Source: Blastococcus sp. CT_GayMR19 (GTDB lineage Bacteria > Actinomycetota > Actinomycetes > Mycobacteriales > Geodermatophilaceae). Taken from it: a stretch of 64,000 bases of DNA. The stretch lies in the NCBI RefSeq assembly GCF_004570385.1, contig NZ_SPQL01000010.1, positions 124,001 through 188,000 of the forward strand, in the 5' to 3' direction. The first letter of the stretch is position 1. Every line of letters begins with the position of its first letter. Both the position numbers and the translations under genes were made by a program. A model generated the notes under the pieces. The model was not told where the DNA came from, did not search any database, and was given only the letters and a program-made list of their open reading frames with translations. Of the stretch, positions 7,729-15,154 are shown piece after piece.

Positions 7729-8484
7729 ATGTCCTTCTCGGCCCCGCCCCGCCGGCCGACCTCCGGCGCGTCGACCGCCCACCATCCCCGACCGGGGGTG
7801 GCCACGACCCCCAGCCCCCGGAGGGCCACGCCACCGGTGGCGTCGGACCCGGGCGGACCGCGTGACGGTGGGTCGCGGGCGGCCGGCCGCTTCCGGTACG
7901 ACCGAGCCACGGACGCCTGGTCGTGGTCGCCGGAGATGTTCGCCGTCCTCGGGATCGACCCCGGGACCACCGATCCCGGAACCGAGGCGTTCGTGGACTG
8001 GCAGCACCCCGACGACCGGGTCCGCACGCTGGACGCGTTCGCCGCGGCCTGCGCGGGGCGGGCCTTCGCGCTGGAGGTCCGGACGGCGGGCGAGGCGCGG
8101 GCCGTGATCCTCGTCGGCGAGCCGGAGCTCGACGAGGCCGGCGTGACCGCGGTCGAGGGCATGTGCGCCGACATCACCGCCGGGCGCCCCCCGGGGTCGG
8201 ACGGCGACCGGACGCGGGCACTCGAGGCCGAGGTGGGCCAGCTCCGCGCGGCCATGGCCAGCCGGGCCGTGATCGAGCAGGCGAAGGGCATCCTCATGCT
8301 GCTGACCAGCTGCCGGGATCAGACCGCGTTCGATCTGCTGGGGCACATCTCGAGCCACACGCACCGCAAGATCCGCGACGTCGCGCGTGCGATCACCGAG
8401 TCGGCGACCGGCGGGGCCCGCCTGCCCGAGGAGATCCGGGCGATCCTGCGGGACGCGTGCCCGCCGACGCCGCACCTGCCCTGA
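7729..8484 (+). CDS. PAS-ANTAR RNA-binding regulator
   Basis: A 251-residue protein. After a Pro-rich disordered N-terminus, residues about 50-150 form a PAS-3-like fold (GRFRYDRATDAWSWSPEMFA, WQHPDDRVRTLDAF). The C-terminal 75 residues match ANTAR: a helical stretch around AMASRAVIEQAKGILMLL followed by AFDLLGHISSHTHRKIRDVA. ANTAR proteins bind tandem RNA hairpins and prevent transcription termination, often under signal control. The PAS domain would supply the signal. The ATG at 7729 has a GAGGGAGA Shine-Dalgarno; the GTG at 7711 is an alternative. The target RNA is unknown. Confidence 0.87.
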   Translation: MSFSAPPRRPTSGASTAHHPRPGVATTPSPRRATPPVASDPGGPRDGGSRAAGRFRYDRATDAWSWSPEMFAVLGIDPGTTDPGTEAFVDWQHPDDRVRTLDAFAAACAGRAFALEVRTAGEARAVILVGEPELDEAGVTAVEGMCADITAGRPPGSDGDRTRALEAEVGQLRAAMASRAVIEQAKGILMLLTSCRDQTAFDLLGHISSHTHRKIRDVARAITESATGGARLPEEIRAILRDACPPTPHLP

Positions 8485-8619
8485 CCGCCGGCCGTCCGCG
8501 GCGCGCGCGCCTCCGGGGCCCGATTCGGCTTTCTGCGCGCCCGTTCGGGAGAATGCCGTCGCCACCTGCCGTCACCAGTCGCCGGCGGGGGCGAGTACCC
8601 CGAGGAGGGGAAGCGCGGC

Positions 8620-9282
8620 GTGGTCTACCTCATCGCGCGGCTGATCCTGAGGCCGCTGTTCCTGCTCGCGTTCCGCCCGCACGTGCGCGGCAGGGAGAAC
8701 GTGCCGGCCAGCGGCCCGTTCATCATCGCCAGCAACCACCTCTCCTTCATCGACAGCATGGCCATCCCGCTGATGTCCCCCCGGCGGGTGGGCTACCTGG
8801 CCAAGTCCGAGTACTTCACGACCCCGGGCTTCCGCGGCTGGCTGACCAAGACGCTGTTCACCGCCCTGGGCGCACTGCCCGTGGAGCGGCAGACCCACCG
8901 CGCGGCGCAGGAGGCGCTGGACACCGCGATGACCGTGCTGAAGGCCGGGGGCGGGTTCGGCGTCTACCCCGAGGGCACGCGCTCGAAGGACGGCCGGCTG
9001 GCCCGCGGCAAGACCGGCGTGGCCTGGCTGGCCCTCACCGCCGAGTGTCCCGTCGTCCCGGTCGGCATCACCGGCACCGATCGCATCCAGCCCATCGGCG
9101 CGCGCTACTGGCGTCCGCACCGGTTCTCGGTCACCTTCGGTGAGCCGCTGACGTTCCCGGAGCACCAGGGCAAGGCCGGCAACGGCCGGGCCAGGCGGGA
9201 GGTCACCGACCGGATCATGGAGGCGATCGCGGACCTGACCGGCCAGGAGAAGGCCGGCTGGGGCGGTCCCCCGAAAGCGTGA
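8620..9282 (+). CDS. 1-acylglycerol-3-phosphate acyltransferase family protein
   Basis: A 220-residue PlsC-family acyltransferase. The four acyltransferase blocks are visible: SNHLSFIDS (H-x4-D catalytic pair), the LGALPVERQ block with its conserved Arg, VYPEGTRSKDGRL (substrate-binding EGTRS) and PVVPVGITGTD. It probably acylates lysophosphatidate at the membrane during phospholipid synthesis. A hydrophobic N-terminus (MVYLIARLILRPLFLLAF) anchors it. Start is GTG at 8620 after a strong GAGGAGGGGAAG ribosome site. Confidence 0.9.
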   Translation: MVYLIARLILRPLFLLAFRPHVRGRENVPASGPFIIASNHLSFIDSMAIPLMSPRRVGYLAKSEYFTTPGFRGWLTKTLFTALGALPVERQTHRAAQEALDTAMTVLKAGGGFGVYPEGTRSKDGRLARGKTGVAWLALTAECPVVPVGITGTDRIQPIGARYWRPHRFSVTFGEPLTFPEHQGKAGNGRARREVTDRIMEAIADLTGQEKAGWGGPPKA

Positions 9283-9294
9283 CCGCGGCGGTCC

Positions 9295-9684
9295 TCAGCC
9301 GTCGGTGAGCAGCGCCCGGACGTCGTCCGGCCACGGGGCCGGCCGGCCGTCGTCGAGGCACACGTAGGTGTTGCGGACGACGCAGCACACCCGCTCGCCG
9401 ACGCGGATCGTGAAGCGGACCGTGACGCTGGTCCGGCCGATCTTCTCGGTGTCCGCGTCGACGGTGACCGTGTCGCCCCAGCGCGCCGACGACGTCCACT
9501 CCAGGGTGCTGGCCTTGACCACGGGGTCGATCCGGCGGGCCACGAGCTCGTTCCAGGGCAGGCCGTGCGTGGCCCACCACGCGTTGGACGCCTCGTCGGC
9601 CCAGGTCAGGTAGTGCGCGTTGAAGACGACGCCCTGCTGGTCGCACTCGACGTAGCGGACCGGCGAACTCCACTGTGCTGGCAC
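9295..9684 (-). CDS. Hotdog-fold acyl-CoA thioesterase (4HBT family)
   Basis: A 129-residue hotdog thioesterase. The N-terminal motif VRYVECDQQGVVFNAHYLTW is the YbgC/FadM-type active-site region, with the Asp before QxGVV acting on the thioester. SVTVRFTIRVGERVCCVVR forms the sheet core. It hydrolyses acyl-CoAs; the chain specificity is unknown. The GTG at 9684 is favoured by TAACGT on this strand (9698-9693), 8 bases upstream. Its stop faces the acyltransferase stop, 12 bases away. Confidence 0.87.
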   Translation of the reverse strand: MPAQWSSPVRYVECDQQGVVFNAHYLTWADEASNAWWATHGLPWNELVARRIDPVVKASTLEWTSSARWGDTVTVDADTEKIGRTSVTVRFTIRVGERVCCVVRNTYVCLDDGRPAPWPDDVRALLTDG

Positions 9685-9762
9685 GGGGAGGGACGTTAGC
9701 CCGACGACGGGCGACCCGGCGGGGCACCCTCGGGCCGCGCCGAGGCGGGCCGCGCGCTCGAA

Positions 9763-9795
9763 CTCCGACCGACTGTCGGAGGCCTGTTCTAGCGT
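9763..9795 (+). promoter_or_regulatory. Dyad plus leaderless -10 box before VOC gene
   Basis: CTCCGAC (9763-9769) and GTCGGAG (9775-9781) form a perfect 7-bp inverted repeat with a 5-base centre. TAGCGT (9790-9795) lies 6 bases before the ATG at 9802. The dyad occupies the position where a -35 element would be, so a DNA-binding protein there could block or recruit polymerase. A short hairpin is the alternative, but it would lie upstream of the predicted transcript. Confidence 0.45.
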
Positions 9796-9801
9796 CCCGC
9801 C

Positions 9802-10227
9802 ATGGCGTTCGACTTCCAGATCGCGATCGACTGCTCCTCCCCGCACGAACTCGCCGACTGGTGGGCCGAGGCCCTCGGCTGGGAGGTGGAGCCGCAGGAC
9901 GAGGCGTTCATCCGGCGGATGGTCGAGGCGGGGCACGCCACCGAGGACCAGACCGCCCACCACCGCGGCGCGCTCGTCTGGCGGGCGGGCGCCGCGATCA
10001 CCTCCCCCGAGCCCGGCCGGCCCCGGGTGCTGTTCCAGGAGGTGCCCGAACCGAAGGCCGGCAAGAACCGGATGCATCTCGACGTCCGCGTGGGGCCCGA
10101 GCGGCAGGTGGCCGAGGTCACCCGGCTCGTGGGGCTCGGGGCGACCGAGCTGTGGCGGGCATCCCAGGGGCCGCACGCCTGGGTGACGATGGCCGACCCG
10201 GAGGGGAACGAGTTCTGCGTGGCCTGA
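9802..10227 (+). CDS. Single-domain VOC (glyoxalase-like) protein
   Basis: A 141-residue protein of the actinobacterial glyoxalase-like family. It starts FQIAIDCSSPHELADWWAEA, the characteristic first betaalpha unit, and ends HAWVTMADPEGNEFCVA with the DPEGNEFC strand typical of VOC folds. Such proteins often dimerise to form a metal site or bind small molecules; here no catalytic activity can be assigned. The ATG at 9802 is only 6 bases after TAGCGT, so translation is probably leaderless. Confidence 0.85.
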   Translation: MAFDFQIAIDCSSPHELADWWAEALGWEVEPQDEAFIRRMVEAGHATEDQTAHHRGALVWRAGAAITSPEPGRPRVLFQEVPEPKAGKNRMHLDVRVGPERQVAEVTRLVGLGATELWRASQGPHAWVTMADPEGNEFCVA

Positions 10228-10243
10228 CCGGCCCGCAGTCGGG

Positions 10244-10441
10244 TCAGCCTGCGCGCAGGTCCCGGGCGAGGCGGCGGTCGGCCACGGCGCGCTCGGCGAG
10301 GATCCGCGCCCGGCCCCGTCGGGGGCGGCGGCGGGAGCCCAGGTAGTGCGCGTCCTCGACCAGCTGGAAGGCGGCGAGAACGCTGGCCTGGACCGGACGC
10401 GCGCTCAGCGTGGTCAGCGGCAGCGGGTCGGCCGAGATCAT
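10244..10441 (-). CDS. Small hypothetical protein
   Basis: A 65-residue ORF beginning MISADPLPLTTLSARPVQAS. The first half is a plausible amphipathic helix region (VLAAFQLVEDAHYLGS) and the C-terminus is strongly basic (RRRPRRGRARILAERAVADR). No family is recognised. An in-frame ATG at 10453 is an alternative, since AGGAG lies immediately before it; a G-rich stretch precedes the ATG at 10441. The gene is convergent with the VOC gene and divergent from the PemK-like gene. Codon pattern looks real but confidence is moderate. Confidence 0.5.
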   Translation of the reverse strand: MISADPLPLTTLSARPVQASVLAAFQLVEDAHYLGSRRRPRRGRARILAERAVADRRLARDLRAG

Positions 10442-10518
10442 GGAGTCCCCCATCTCCTGGAGGCGCCCGCCCGGCAGGGCCGCCCCGTGCCGCTGATGGT
10501 GCCCTGTTATCGGCGCCC

Positions 10519-10564
10519 TCACACCTCGGAGTGACCGATTGGTGCCGATGTGTCACGTGTTACA
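10519..10564. promoter_or_regulatory. Two dyads between divergent genes
   Basis: The spacer between the small minus-strand gene (start 10441) and the PemK-like gene (10636) contains TCACACCTCGGAGTGA (10519-10534), palindromic except for one pair in each arm, and TGTGTCACGTGTTACA (10549-10564), a 16-base dyad of form TGT-N2-CACGTG-N2-ACA. The second resembles a CRP/FNR-family half-site arrangement (TGTGA-N6-TCACA), with mismatches at the inner positions. Either could be an operator. Confidence 0.4.
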
Positions 10565-10635
10565 GGCGCGACGCCGTCGCTCCGGCCGAATGGCCACCCC
10601 GCGCCGGTCCGGCACGTCCTCCGTACCGTTCGGTC

Positions 10636-11175
10636 ATGGCGGACGGGCGGCGCGACCGACGGGCCCGGGACCTCGCGGGACGGCTCGGCACGGCGCTGCT
10701 GGGGCTGCTGCGCAGCCGGCCCGGGACCACCCGGTCAGGCGGCGAACCCGAGGGCGTGCGCCGGGCCCGGCCGGCGGCAACGCGACCGGCCGCCCCGGAC
10801 GTGGAGTACGGGCCGCGCGAGGACGGCCGGCCGGATCCAGGCGAGGTCGTCTGGGCCTGGGTGCCCTACGACGAGGGCGACGGACGGGGCAAGGACCGCC
10901 CGGTGCTGGTCATCGGCCGCCGGGGCCCGGACCTGCTGGGCCTGCTCCTCACGAGTCAGGACCATGACCGCGACGCCGCCGAGGAGGCCCGCCACGGCCG
11001 CGTGTGGACCGACATCGGCAGCGGTGCCTGGGATGCCCGGGGCCGGCCCAGCGAGGTGCGGCTCGATCGGCTGCTGGTGCTCCGCCCGGCCGCGGTCCGG
11101 CGCGAGGGCGCGGCGCTGGACCGGGCGCGGTTCGACCGGGTGATCGCCGAGGCCCGCCGCGTCCAGGGCTGGTGA
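10636..11175 (+). CDS. Solitary PemK/MazF-like protein
   Basis: A 179-residue protein. Residues about 65-179 resemble the PemK/MazF fold: GEVVWAWVPYDEGDGRGKDRPVLVIG is the family's first strand pair (quoted in part by sense), with KDRPVLVIG matching the conserved RPVLV motif, and later SEVRLDRLLVLRP. The first 60 residues are basic and low complexity. MazF toxins cut mRNA, but no antitoxin-sized gene is adjacent, so a housekeeping or orphan role is more likely. The ATG at 10636 has TACCGT 6 bases upstream (10624-10629), a leaderless arrangement that rules out the longer ORF start. Confidence 0.75.
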   Translation: MADGRRDRRARDLAGRLGTALLGLLRSRPGTTRSGGEPEGVRRARPAATRPAAPDVEYGPREDGRPDPGEVVWAWVPYDEGDGRGKDRPVLVIGRRGPDLLGLLLTSQDHDRDAAEEARHGRVWTDIGSGAWDARGRPSEVRLDRLLVLRPAAVRREGAALDRARFDRVIAEARRVQGW

Positions 11176-11233
11176 CCCGCGGGCACCGCTGCCGGCGGGA
11201 CGACGACGGCCGACCGGTCGGCGCGACGGCGGA

Positions 11234-11506
11234 TCAGTCCGCGACGGACTCGTCGACGGACGCGTCCCGGGCACGCCGGCGCACCGGCGGACGCAGGTTG
11301 TAGACCCCCACGCGCTCGGTGAGGGGTTCGAGGTCGTAGCGGTGGACGACCTTGGGGCCGTCGTGGAGGTGGACGTGCGTGATCATCGGCAGCGGCTCCC
11401 CGTGCCGCGCCGCTCTGATCTCCACCCTCCCGTCGAGGGGTCCGCCGACGAACAGCAGCACGGCGTCCTGCGGGCTGGGGTCCGTCCCGGTCGTGTCCTC
11501 GGACAG
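11234..11506 (-). CDS. Small conserved-looking protein, possible CTG start
   Basis: A 90-residue product if translation starts at CTG 11506: LSEDTTGTDPSPQDAVLLFV, then GGPLDGRVEIRAARHGEP and a tail LTERVGVYNLRPPVRRRARD. No named domain is recognised; the GGPLDG turn recurs in short actinobacterial proteins of unknown function. A perfect AGGAGG (11518-11513 on this strand) lies 6 bases before the CTG, and no ATG/GTG/TTG occurs at a suitable distance after it. The alternative is a GTG further in (VLLFVGG), preceded by a weaker AGGA. It is convergent with the PemK-like gene. Confidence 0.55.
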   Translation of the reverse strand: MSEDTTGTDPSPQDAVLLFVGGPLDGRVEIRAARHGEPLPMITHVHLHDGPKVVHRYDLEPLTERVGVYNLRPPVRRRARDASVDESVAD

Positions 11507-11667
11507 CTCGTTCCTCCTCGTTCGACGTCCGGCCCCGGCAAGGGTAGGCGCGTCGCGCCGTCCGGTCAGGCCCGCGCGCCTCGCTTCCCCCGGTAGAGGC
11601 CGCCCCGTGCCGGGCGTCGCGACGGGCGGCCCGCGCCCCCGTAACAATCCGCTGGAATCCTGTGCGC

Positions 11668-12948
11668 ATGAACGCGACCCCTGTCGGCCCGGAGTCCGGG
11701 GTCGTCTACCCCGTCGGCCTGCGGCTGCACGGCCGGCGGGTCGTCGTGGTCGGCGGCGGACAGGTGGCCCACCGCCGCGTGGCCGGGCTGCTGGAGGCGG
11801 GCGCGCACGTCACCGTCGTCAGTCCGGAGGTGACGCCCGCCCTGGAGGCCATGGTCGAGCCGGGCCGGCTGACCTGGGTCCGCCTCCGCTACGCGCCCGG
11901 GGACCTCGACGGCGCCTGGTACGCCGTGGCCGCGACCGACGACCCGGCGGTGAACGCGGCGGTGGCCGAGGAGGCCGAACGGGGCCGGATCTTCTGCGCC
12001 CGCGCCGACGACCGGTCCGCCTCCAGCGCGTGGACCCCCGCCGTCGGCCGGCACGGTGAGCTGGTCGTGGGCGTGCACGGCGGCGGCGACCCGCAGCGGG
12101 CGGTCGGGGTCCGCGACGCCGTCGTCAGCGGGCTCACCGACGGCAGCATCGCCGACCGGGCCGGGCGGCCGGCGCCGGGACGACGGTCCGGCGGCGTCGT
12201 CCTGGTCGGCGGTGGCCCCGGCGACCCGGGCCTGATCACCGTGCGGGGCCGTCAGGCGCTGGCCCAGGCCGACGTCGTCGTCGCCGACCACCTGGCGCCG
12301 CTGTCGCTGCTGGCCTCGCTCCCGACGGACGTGGAGGTCATCGACGCCTCGAAGCTGCCGCGCGGCCGGTCGATGGCCCAGGAGCAGATCAACGAGATCC
12401 TGGTGGAGCGAGCCCTGGCGGGGAAGCGGGTGGTCCGGCTCAAGGGCGGGGACCCGTTCGTGTTCGGCCGTGGCATGGAGGAGATCGCCGCCTGCACGGC
12501 CGCCGGGGTCCCCGTCGAGGTGGTGCCCGGGGTGACCAGCGCGATCGGGGTCCCCGCGCTGGCCGGCATCCCGGTGACCCACCGCGGGCTCACCCACGAG
12601 TTCGTGGTGGTCTCCGGCCACCTGCCCCCGGGGCACCCCGGCTCCCTCGTGGACTGGGCGGCGATCGGGCGGCTGCGCGGCACGGTCGTCGTGCTCATGG
12701 GCGTGGAGACCGCCCCGGCCATCGCCGCGGTCCTCGTCGAGAGCGGCCGGTCACCGGACACGCCGGTCGGGATCGTCGCCGACGGCTCGACGGCGACCCA
12801 GCGCACGATCCGGACGACGCTCGCCGCGCTGCCCCGGGTGGTTGTCGACGAGGGCGTGCGACCGCCCGCGGTGTTCGTCATCGGGGACGTCGTCGACCTC
12901 GACGGGCGGCCCGGACCGGCGGCACGACCGGATGAGGACAGCGACTGA
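11668..12948 (+). CDS. cysG: Siroheme synthase / uroporphyrinogen-III C-methyltransferase
   Basis: A 426-residue CysG-type fusion. The N-terminal third is the precorrin-2 dehydrogenase/ferrochelatase domain ([23 protein letters not shown]-binding). From about residue 175 comes the SAM-dependent methyltransferase: [37 protein letters not shown] and [20 protein letters not shown], all diagnostic of uroporphyrinogen-III methylase. It makes siroheme for sulfite and nitrite reductases and can feed B12 synthesis. The ATG at 11668 is used; a GTG at 11662 is also possible. The following gene is damaged. Confidence 0.93.
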   Translation: MNATPVGPESGVVYPVGLRLHGRRVVVVGGGQVAHRRVAGLLEAGAHVTVVSPEVTPALEAMVEPGRLTWVRLRYAPGDLDGAWYAVAATDDPAVNAAVAEEAERGRIFCARADDRSASSAWTPAVGRHGELVVGVHGGGDPQRAVGVRDAVVSGLTDGSIADRAGRPAPGRRSGGVVLVGGGPGDPGLITVRGRQALAQADVVVADHLAPLSLLASLPTDVEVIDASKLPRGRSMAQEQINEILVERALAGKRVVRLKGGDPFVFGRGMEEIAACTAAGVPVEVVPGVTSAIGVPALAGIPVTHRGLTHEFVVVSGHLPPGHPGSLVDWAAIGRLRGTVVVLMGVETAPAIAAVLVESGRSPDTPVGIVADGSTATQRTIRTTLAALPRVVVDEGVRPPAVFVIGDVVDLDGRPGPAARPDEDSD

Positions 12949-12981
12949 GAACCAGCCGTACCGAAAAGTAGTTGTGCTGTC

Positions 12982-13348
12982 GTGGTGGGGGTCTACGGGC
13001 TGCTGGCGTTCCTCGGGTTCTTCCTCAGCCTGGGCCAGCACCCGCACCTGCTGCGCGACGGTGCGCTCGTGCTGCGGTTCGGGCACTTCCACTCGGCCGG
13101 CGTCCCGCTCGACTCGCTGGTCTCGGTGCGGAGGATCGTCGTCAACGGGCACCGGAAGAAACGTGGCCGTGGACGGCGACGGCCTGGTCGTCGCCTGCAT
13201 GGGAGAGACCCGGGTCGAGCTGCGGTTCTCCCCGGCCGCCGTCGTCGACGTCGACGGGCAGGAGCATGCCGTGTCCCGGGTCTCCTTCCTCGCCGACGAC
13301 CCGGACACGGTCACCGCGCTGCTCCGGCCGCACGTGCGCAGTTCCTGA
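12982..13348 (+). pseudogene. Frameshifted membrane-protein gene
   Basis: Two frames together encode one plausible protein. Frame one from GTG 12982 gives [19 protein letters not shown], then a beta-rich stretch ending VSVRRIVVNGHRKK. Continuing that frame yields Arg/Gly nonsense. One base later, from AAC at 13160, the sense resumes as NVAVDGDGLVVACMGETRVE and runs to SFLADDPDTVTALLRPHVRS, stop 13346-13348. The break is in the A-run at 13159-13161, where one A is surplus. The start also looks truncated, since VVGVYG reads like mid-protein. A sequencing error or rare programmed +1 shift are alternatives. The family is not recognised; a PH-like beta domain is possible. Confidence 0.65.
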
Positions 13349-13354
13349 CGTCGG

Positions 13355-14209
13355 CTAGATGTTGGCCCCGTCCGCGGGTGGGCCCTCGGGCAGCGGGGCG
13401 GCGAAGCCCACGCCGTCCGGGGCCGGTGGCGTGGTCATGCCCACCGTGTAGGAGGTCATGGACAGCGAGCCGTAGGCGTAGCCGTCGACGAGTACCTCGG
13501 CCCGGGTGCTGGTCGCCCCCGCGACCCCGGCGACGTACAGCAGCGGCAGGAAGTGGTCCGGGGTCGGGACGGCGAGGTCGTAGTCGCGGTGCGCGTCCAT
13601 CCGGCCGACCTCGGTCGGGTTCGTCAGCATCAGCTCCTTCGCCTCCTCGTCGAAGCGCTGCGCCCAGTCGAACCCCGCGTCGGGCAGCGCGCGGCTGACC
13701 CCGCCGAGGTTGTGCACCACGTTGCCGCTGCCGACGACGAGCACGCCGTCCGCCCGCAGCGGAGCCAGCGCGGCCCCCAGCTGCAGGTGGTAGTCGACGG
13801 ACTTGAGCGCGTTGATCGACAGCTGGACGACCGGGATGTCGGCGTCCGGGAACGCGTGCATCAGCACCGACCAGGCGCCGTGGTCGATGCCCCAGCTGTC
13901 CAGGTCGGCGCCCACCCAGGTCGGGTGCACGATGTCGGCCACCTCGTCGTACAGCCCGGGCAGTCCGGGCGCGGCGTAGTCGACGTCGAAGAGCTCGCGC
14001 GGGAAGCCGAAGAAGTCGTGGATCGTGCGCGGCCGGGGCATCGCCGTCACGGCGGTCGCGTGCACGTACCAGTGCGCGGAGATCACCAGGATCGCCCGGG
14101 GCCGGGGCACCGCCTGGCCGAAGGCCCGCCACGCCTGGGTGTACCGGTTCTTCTCCAGCGCGTTCATCGGGTTGCCGTGCCCGAAGAACACGGCGGGCAT
14201 GACGCTCAT
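13355..14209 (-). CDS. Class III extradiol dioxygenase (DODA/YgiD type)
   Basis: A 284-residue LigB-superfamily dioxygenase. The iron-binding and catalytic segments are visible: FFGHGNPMNAL (His near the N-terminus), VISAHWYVHATAV, TIHDFFGFPRELFDVDY, and VGSGNVVHNLGGVSR in the second half. Enzymes of this branch open catechol rings, for example L-DOPA to betalamate-type products; in bacteria the natural substrate is often unknown. Length matches E. coli YgiD. The ATG at 14209 follows an AGGGGAGG ribosome site. It converges with the frameshifted gene, leaving six bases between stops. Confidence 0.88.
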   Translation of the reverse strand: MSVMPAVFFGHGNPMNALEKNRYTQAWRAFGQAVPRPRAILVISAHWYVHATAVTAMPRPRTIHDFFGFPRELFDVDYAAPGLPGLYDEVADIVHPTWVGADLDSWGIDHGAWSVLMHAFPDADIPVVQLSINALKSVDYHLQLGAALAPLRADGVLVVGSGNVVHNLGGVSRALPDAGFDWAQRFDEEAKELMLTNPTEVGRMDAHRDYDLAVPTPDHFLPLLYVAGVAGATSTRAEVLVDGYAYGSLSMTSYTVGMTTPPAPDGVGFAAPLPEGPPADGANI

Positions 14210-14287
14210 CCGGCCTCCCCTGTCGTTCCCGGCACCGCGATCATCGCCCCGCCGCTGCCGCTGTGCGAGGCATTCGGAACCGCCCGT

Positions 14288-14998
14288 TCAGAACCGGGCC
14301 GCGGCCCGCTCGAGCAGGACCTGCCGCTCGGCCGGGAGGCGTCGCGGGCAGGACGTGCACAGCGGTCCGCCCGGCAGCTCGTAGACCAGGCAGCAGGAGG
14401 CCCGCCGCACGAAGCGGGCACCTCCGACGTCCACGTACCGGGGCACGGGCAGCGGCGTACCGATGGCCGCCGCCAGCGGGGCGGCCAGCGCCGTGATCCC
14501 GGGGACGTCGCGGAGCGCCCGCCCGAGGCCCAGCAGCCCGGCGGCCAGTGAGTCGGTGGCCACCGCCCAGAGCGGCGCCTCGCGCATCCGCCCGGCCTCG
14601 GCGACCGCGCCGACGACCGCCGTCAGGGTCTCCCGCAGCTCCGCGGCCAGCTCCGAGCCGAGGGCGGACGACGTCGCCGCGACCGGCAGCCCCCCGGACG
14701 CGAAGGACAGCGAGAGATCGGCCGGTCGCGCCGAGAGCGGCACCCCCGTGACCAGCCCGGCGAGCGGCGGGGCCAGCAGGACCGCCGAGGCCGAGTACCA
14801 CCACACCGTCGCGGCCACCCGCGGCTCGGGCCGGCCGAGCGCCCGCGCCCGCGCGGCCACGAGTCCGGCCGTCCGGGCGGGATCGGCCAGCGCGGCCACG
14901 GGGATCGACGCCGCCGACGGGGGCGCGACGAGCCCCAGCCCGGCTGCACCCGGCAGGCGGGCCGCGACCGCGGCCTGGGGCCCCGGCGGCAGCGTCAC
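14288..14998 (-). CDS. FhuF-like (2Fe-2S)-binding protein
   Basis: A 236-residue Ala-rich protein ending in a cysteine motif RRASCCLVYELPGGPLCTSC, which is C-C-x10-C-x2-C as in ferric-siderophore reductase FhuF, where it holds a [2Fe-2S] cluster. The earlier part (TVWWYSASAVLLAPPLAGLV, LSLSFASGGLPV) matches the helical FhuF body. It probably reduces or releases iron from siderophores, though no siderophore genes are nearby. It lies just upstream of acs on the opposite strand. The GTG at 14998 is preceded by GGAGAG. Confidence 0.8.
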   Translation of the reverse strand: MTLPPGPQAAVAARLPGAAGLGLVAPPSAASIPVAALADPARTAGLVAARARALGRPEPRVAATVWWYSASAVLLAPPLAGLVTGVPLSARPADLSLSFASGGLPVAATSSALGSELAAELRETLTAVVGAVAEAGRMREAPLWAVATDSLAAGLLGLGRALRDVPGITALAAPLAAAIGTPLPVPRYVDVGGARFVRRASCCLVYELPGGPLCTSCPRRLPAERQVLLERAAARF

Positions 14999-15154
14999 GC
15001 GGGCCAGTCTCTCCGACGCCGCCGGGCAACCGTTGCGAGCGCCGGTCTCTCGTTTGCCTCACCGCAAGACGCCGGACCACCCGGGGTCATACGGTGTGGC
15101 GGAAGCCACGCCGCGTCGCCGTCCCCGGGCGACGCCCGATCCGGGAGGCAGCGC

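Noticed and set aside
10636-11175. Active toxin-antitoxin module
   Set aside because: No antitoxin-like ORF lies on either side. The small minus-strand ORF at 10244-10441 is divergent and lacks a DNA-binding antitoxin motif.
13159-13161. Programmed ribosomal frameshift site
   Set aside because: There is no classical slippery heptamer, no following structure stands out, and the gene also appears truncated at its start. Mutation or sequencing error is simpler.
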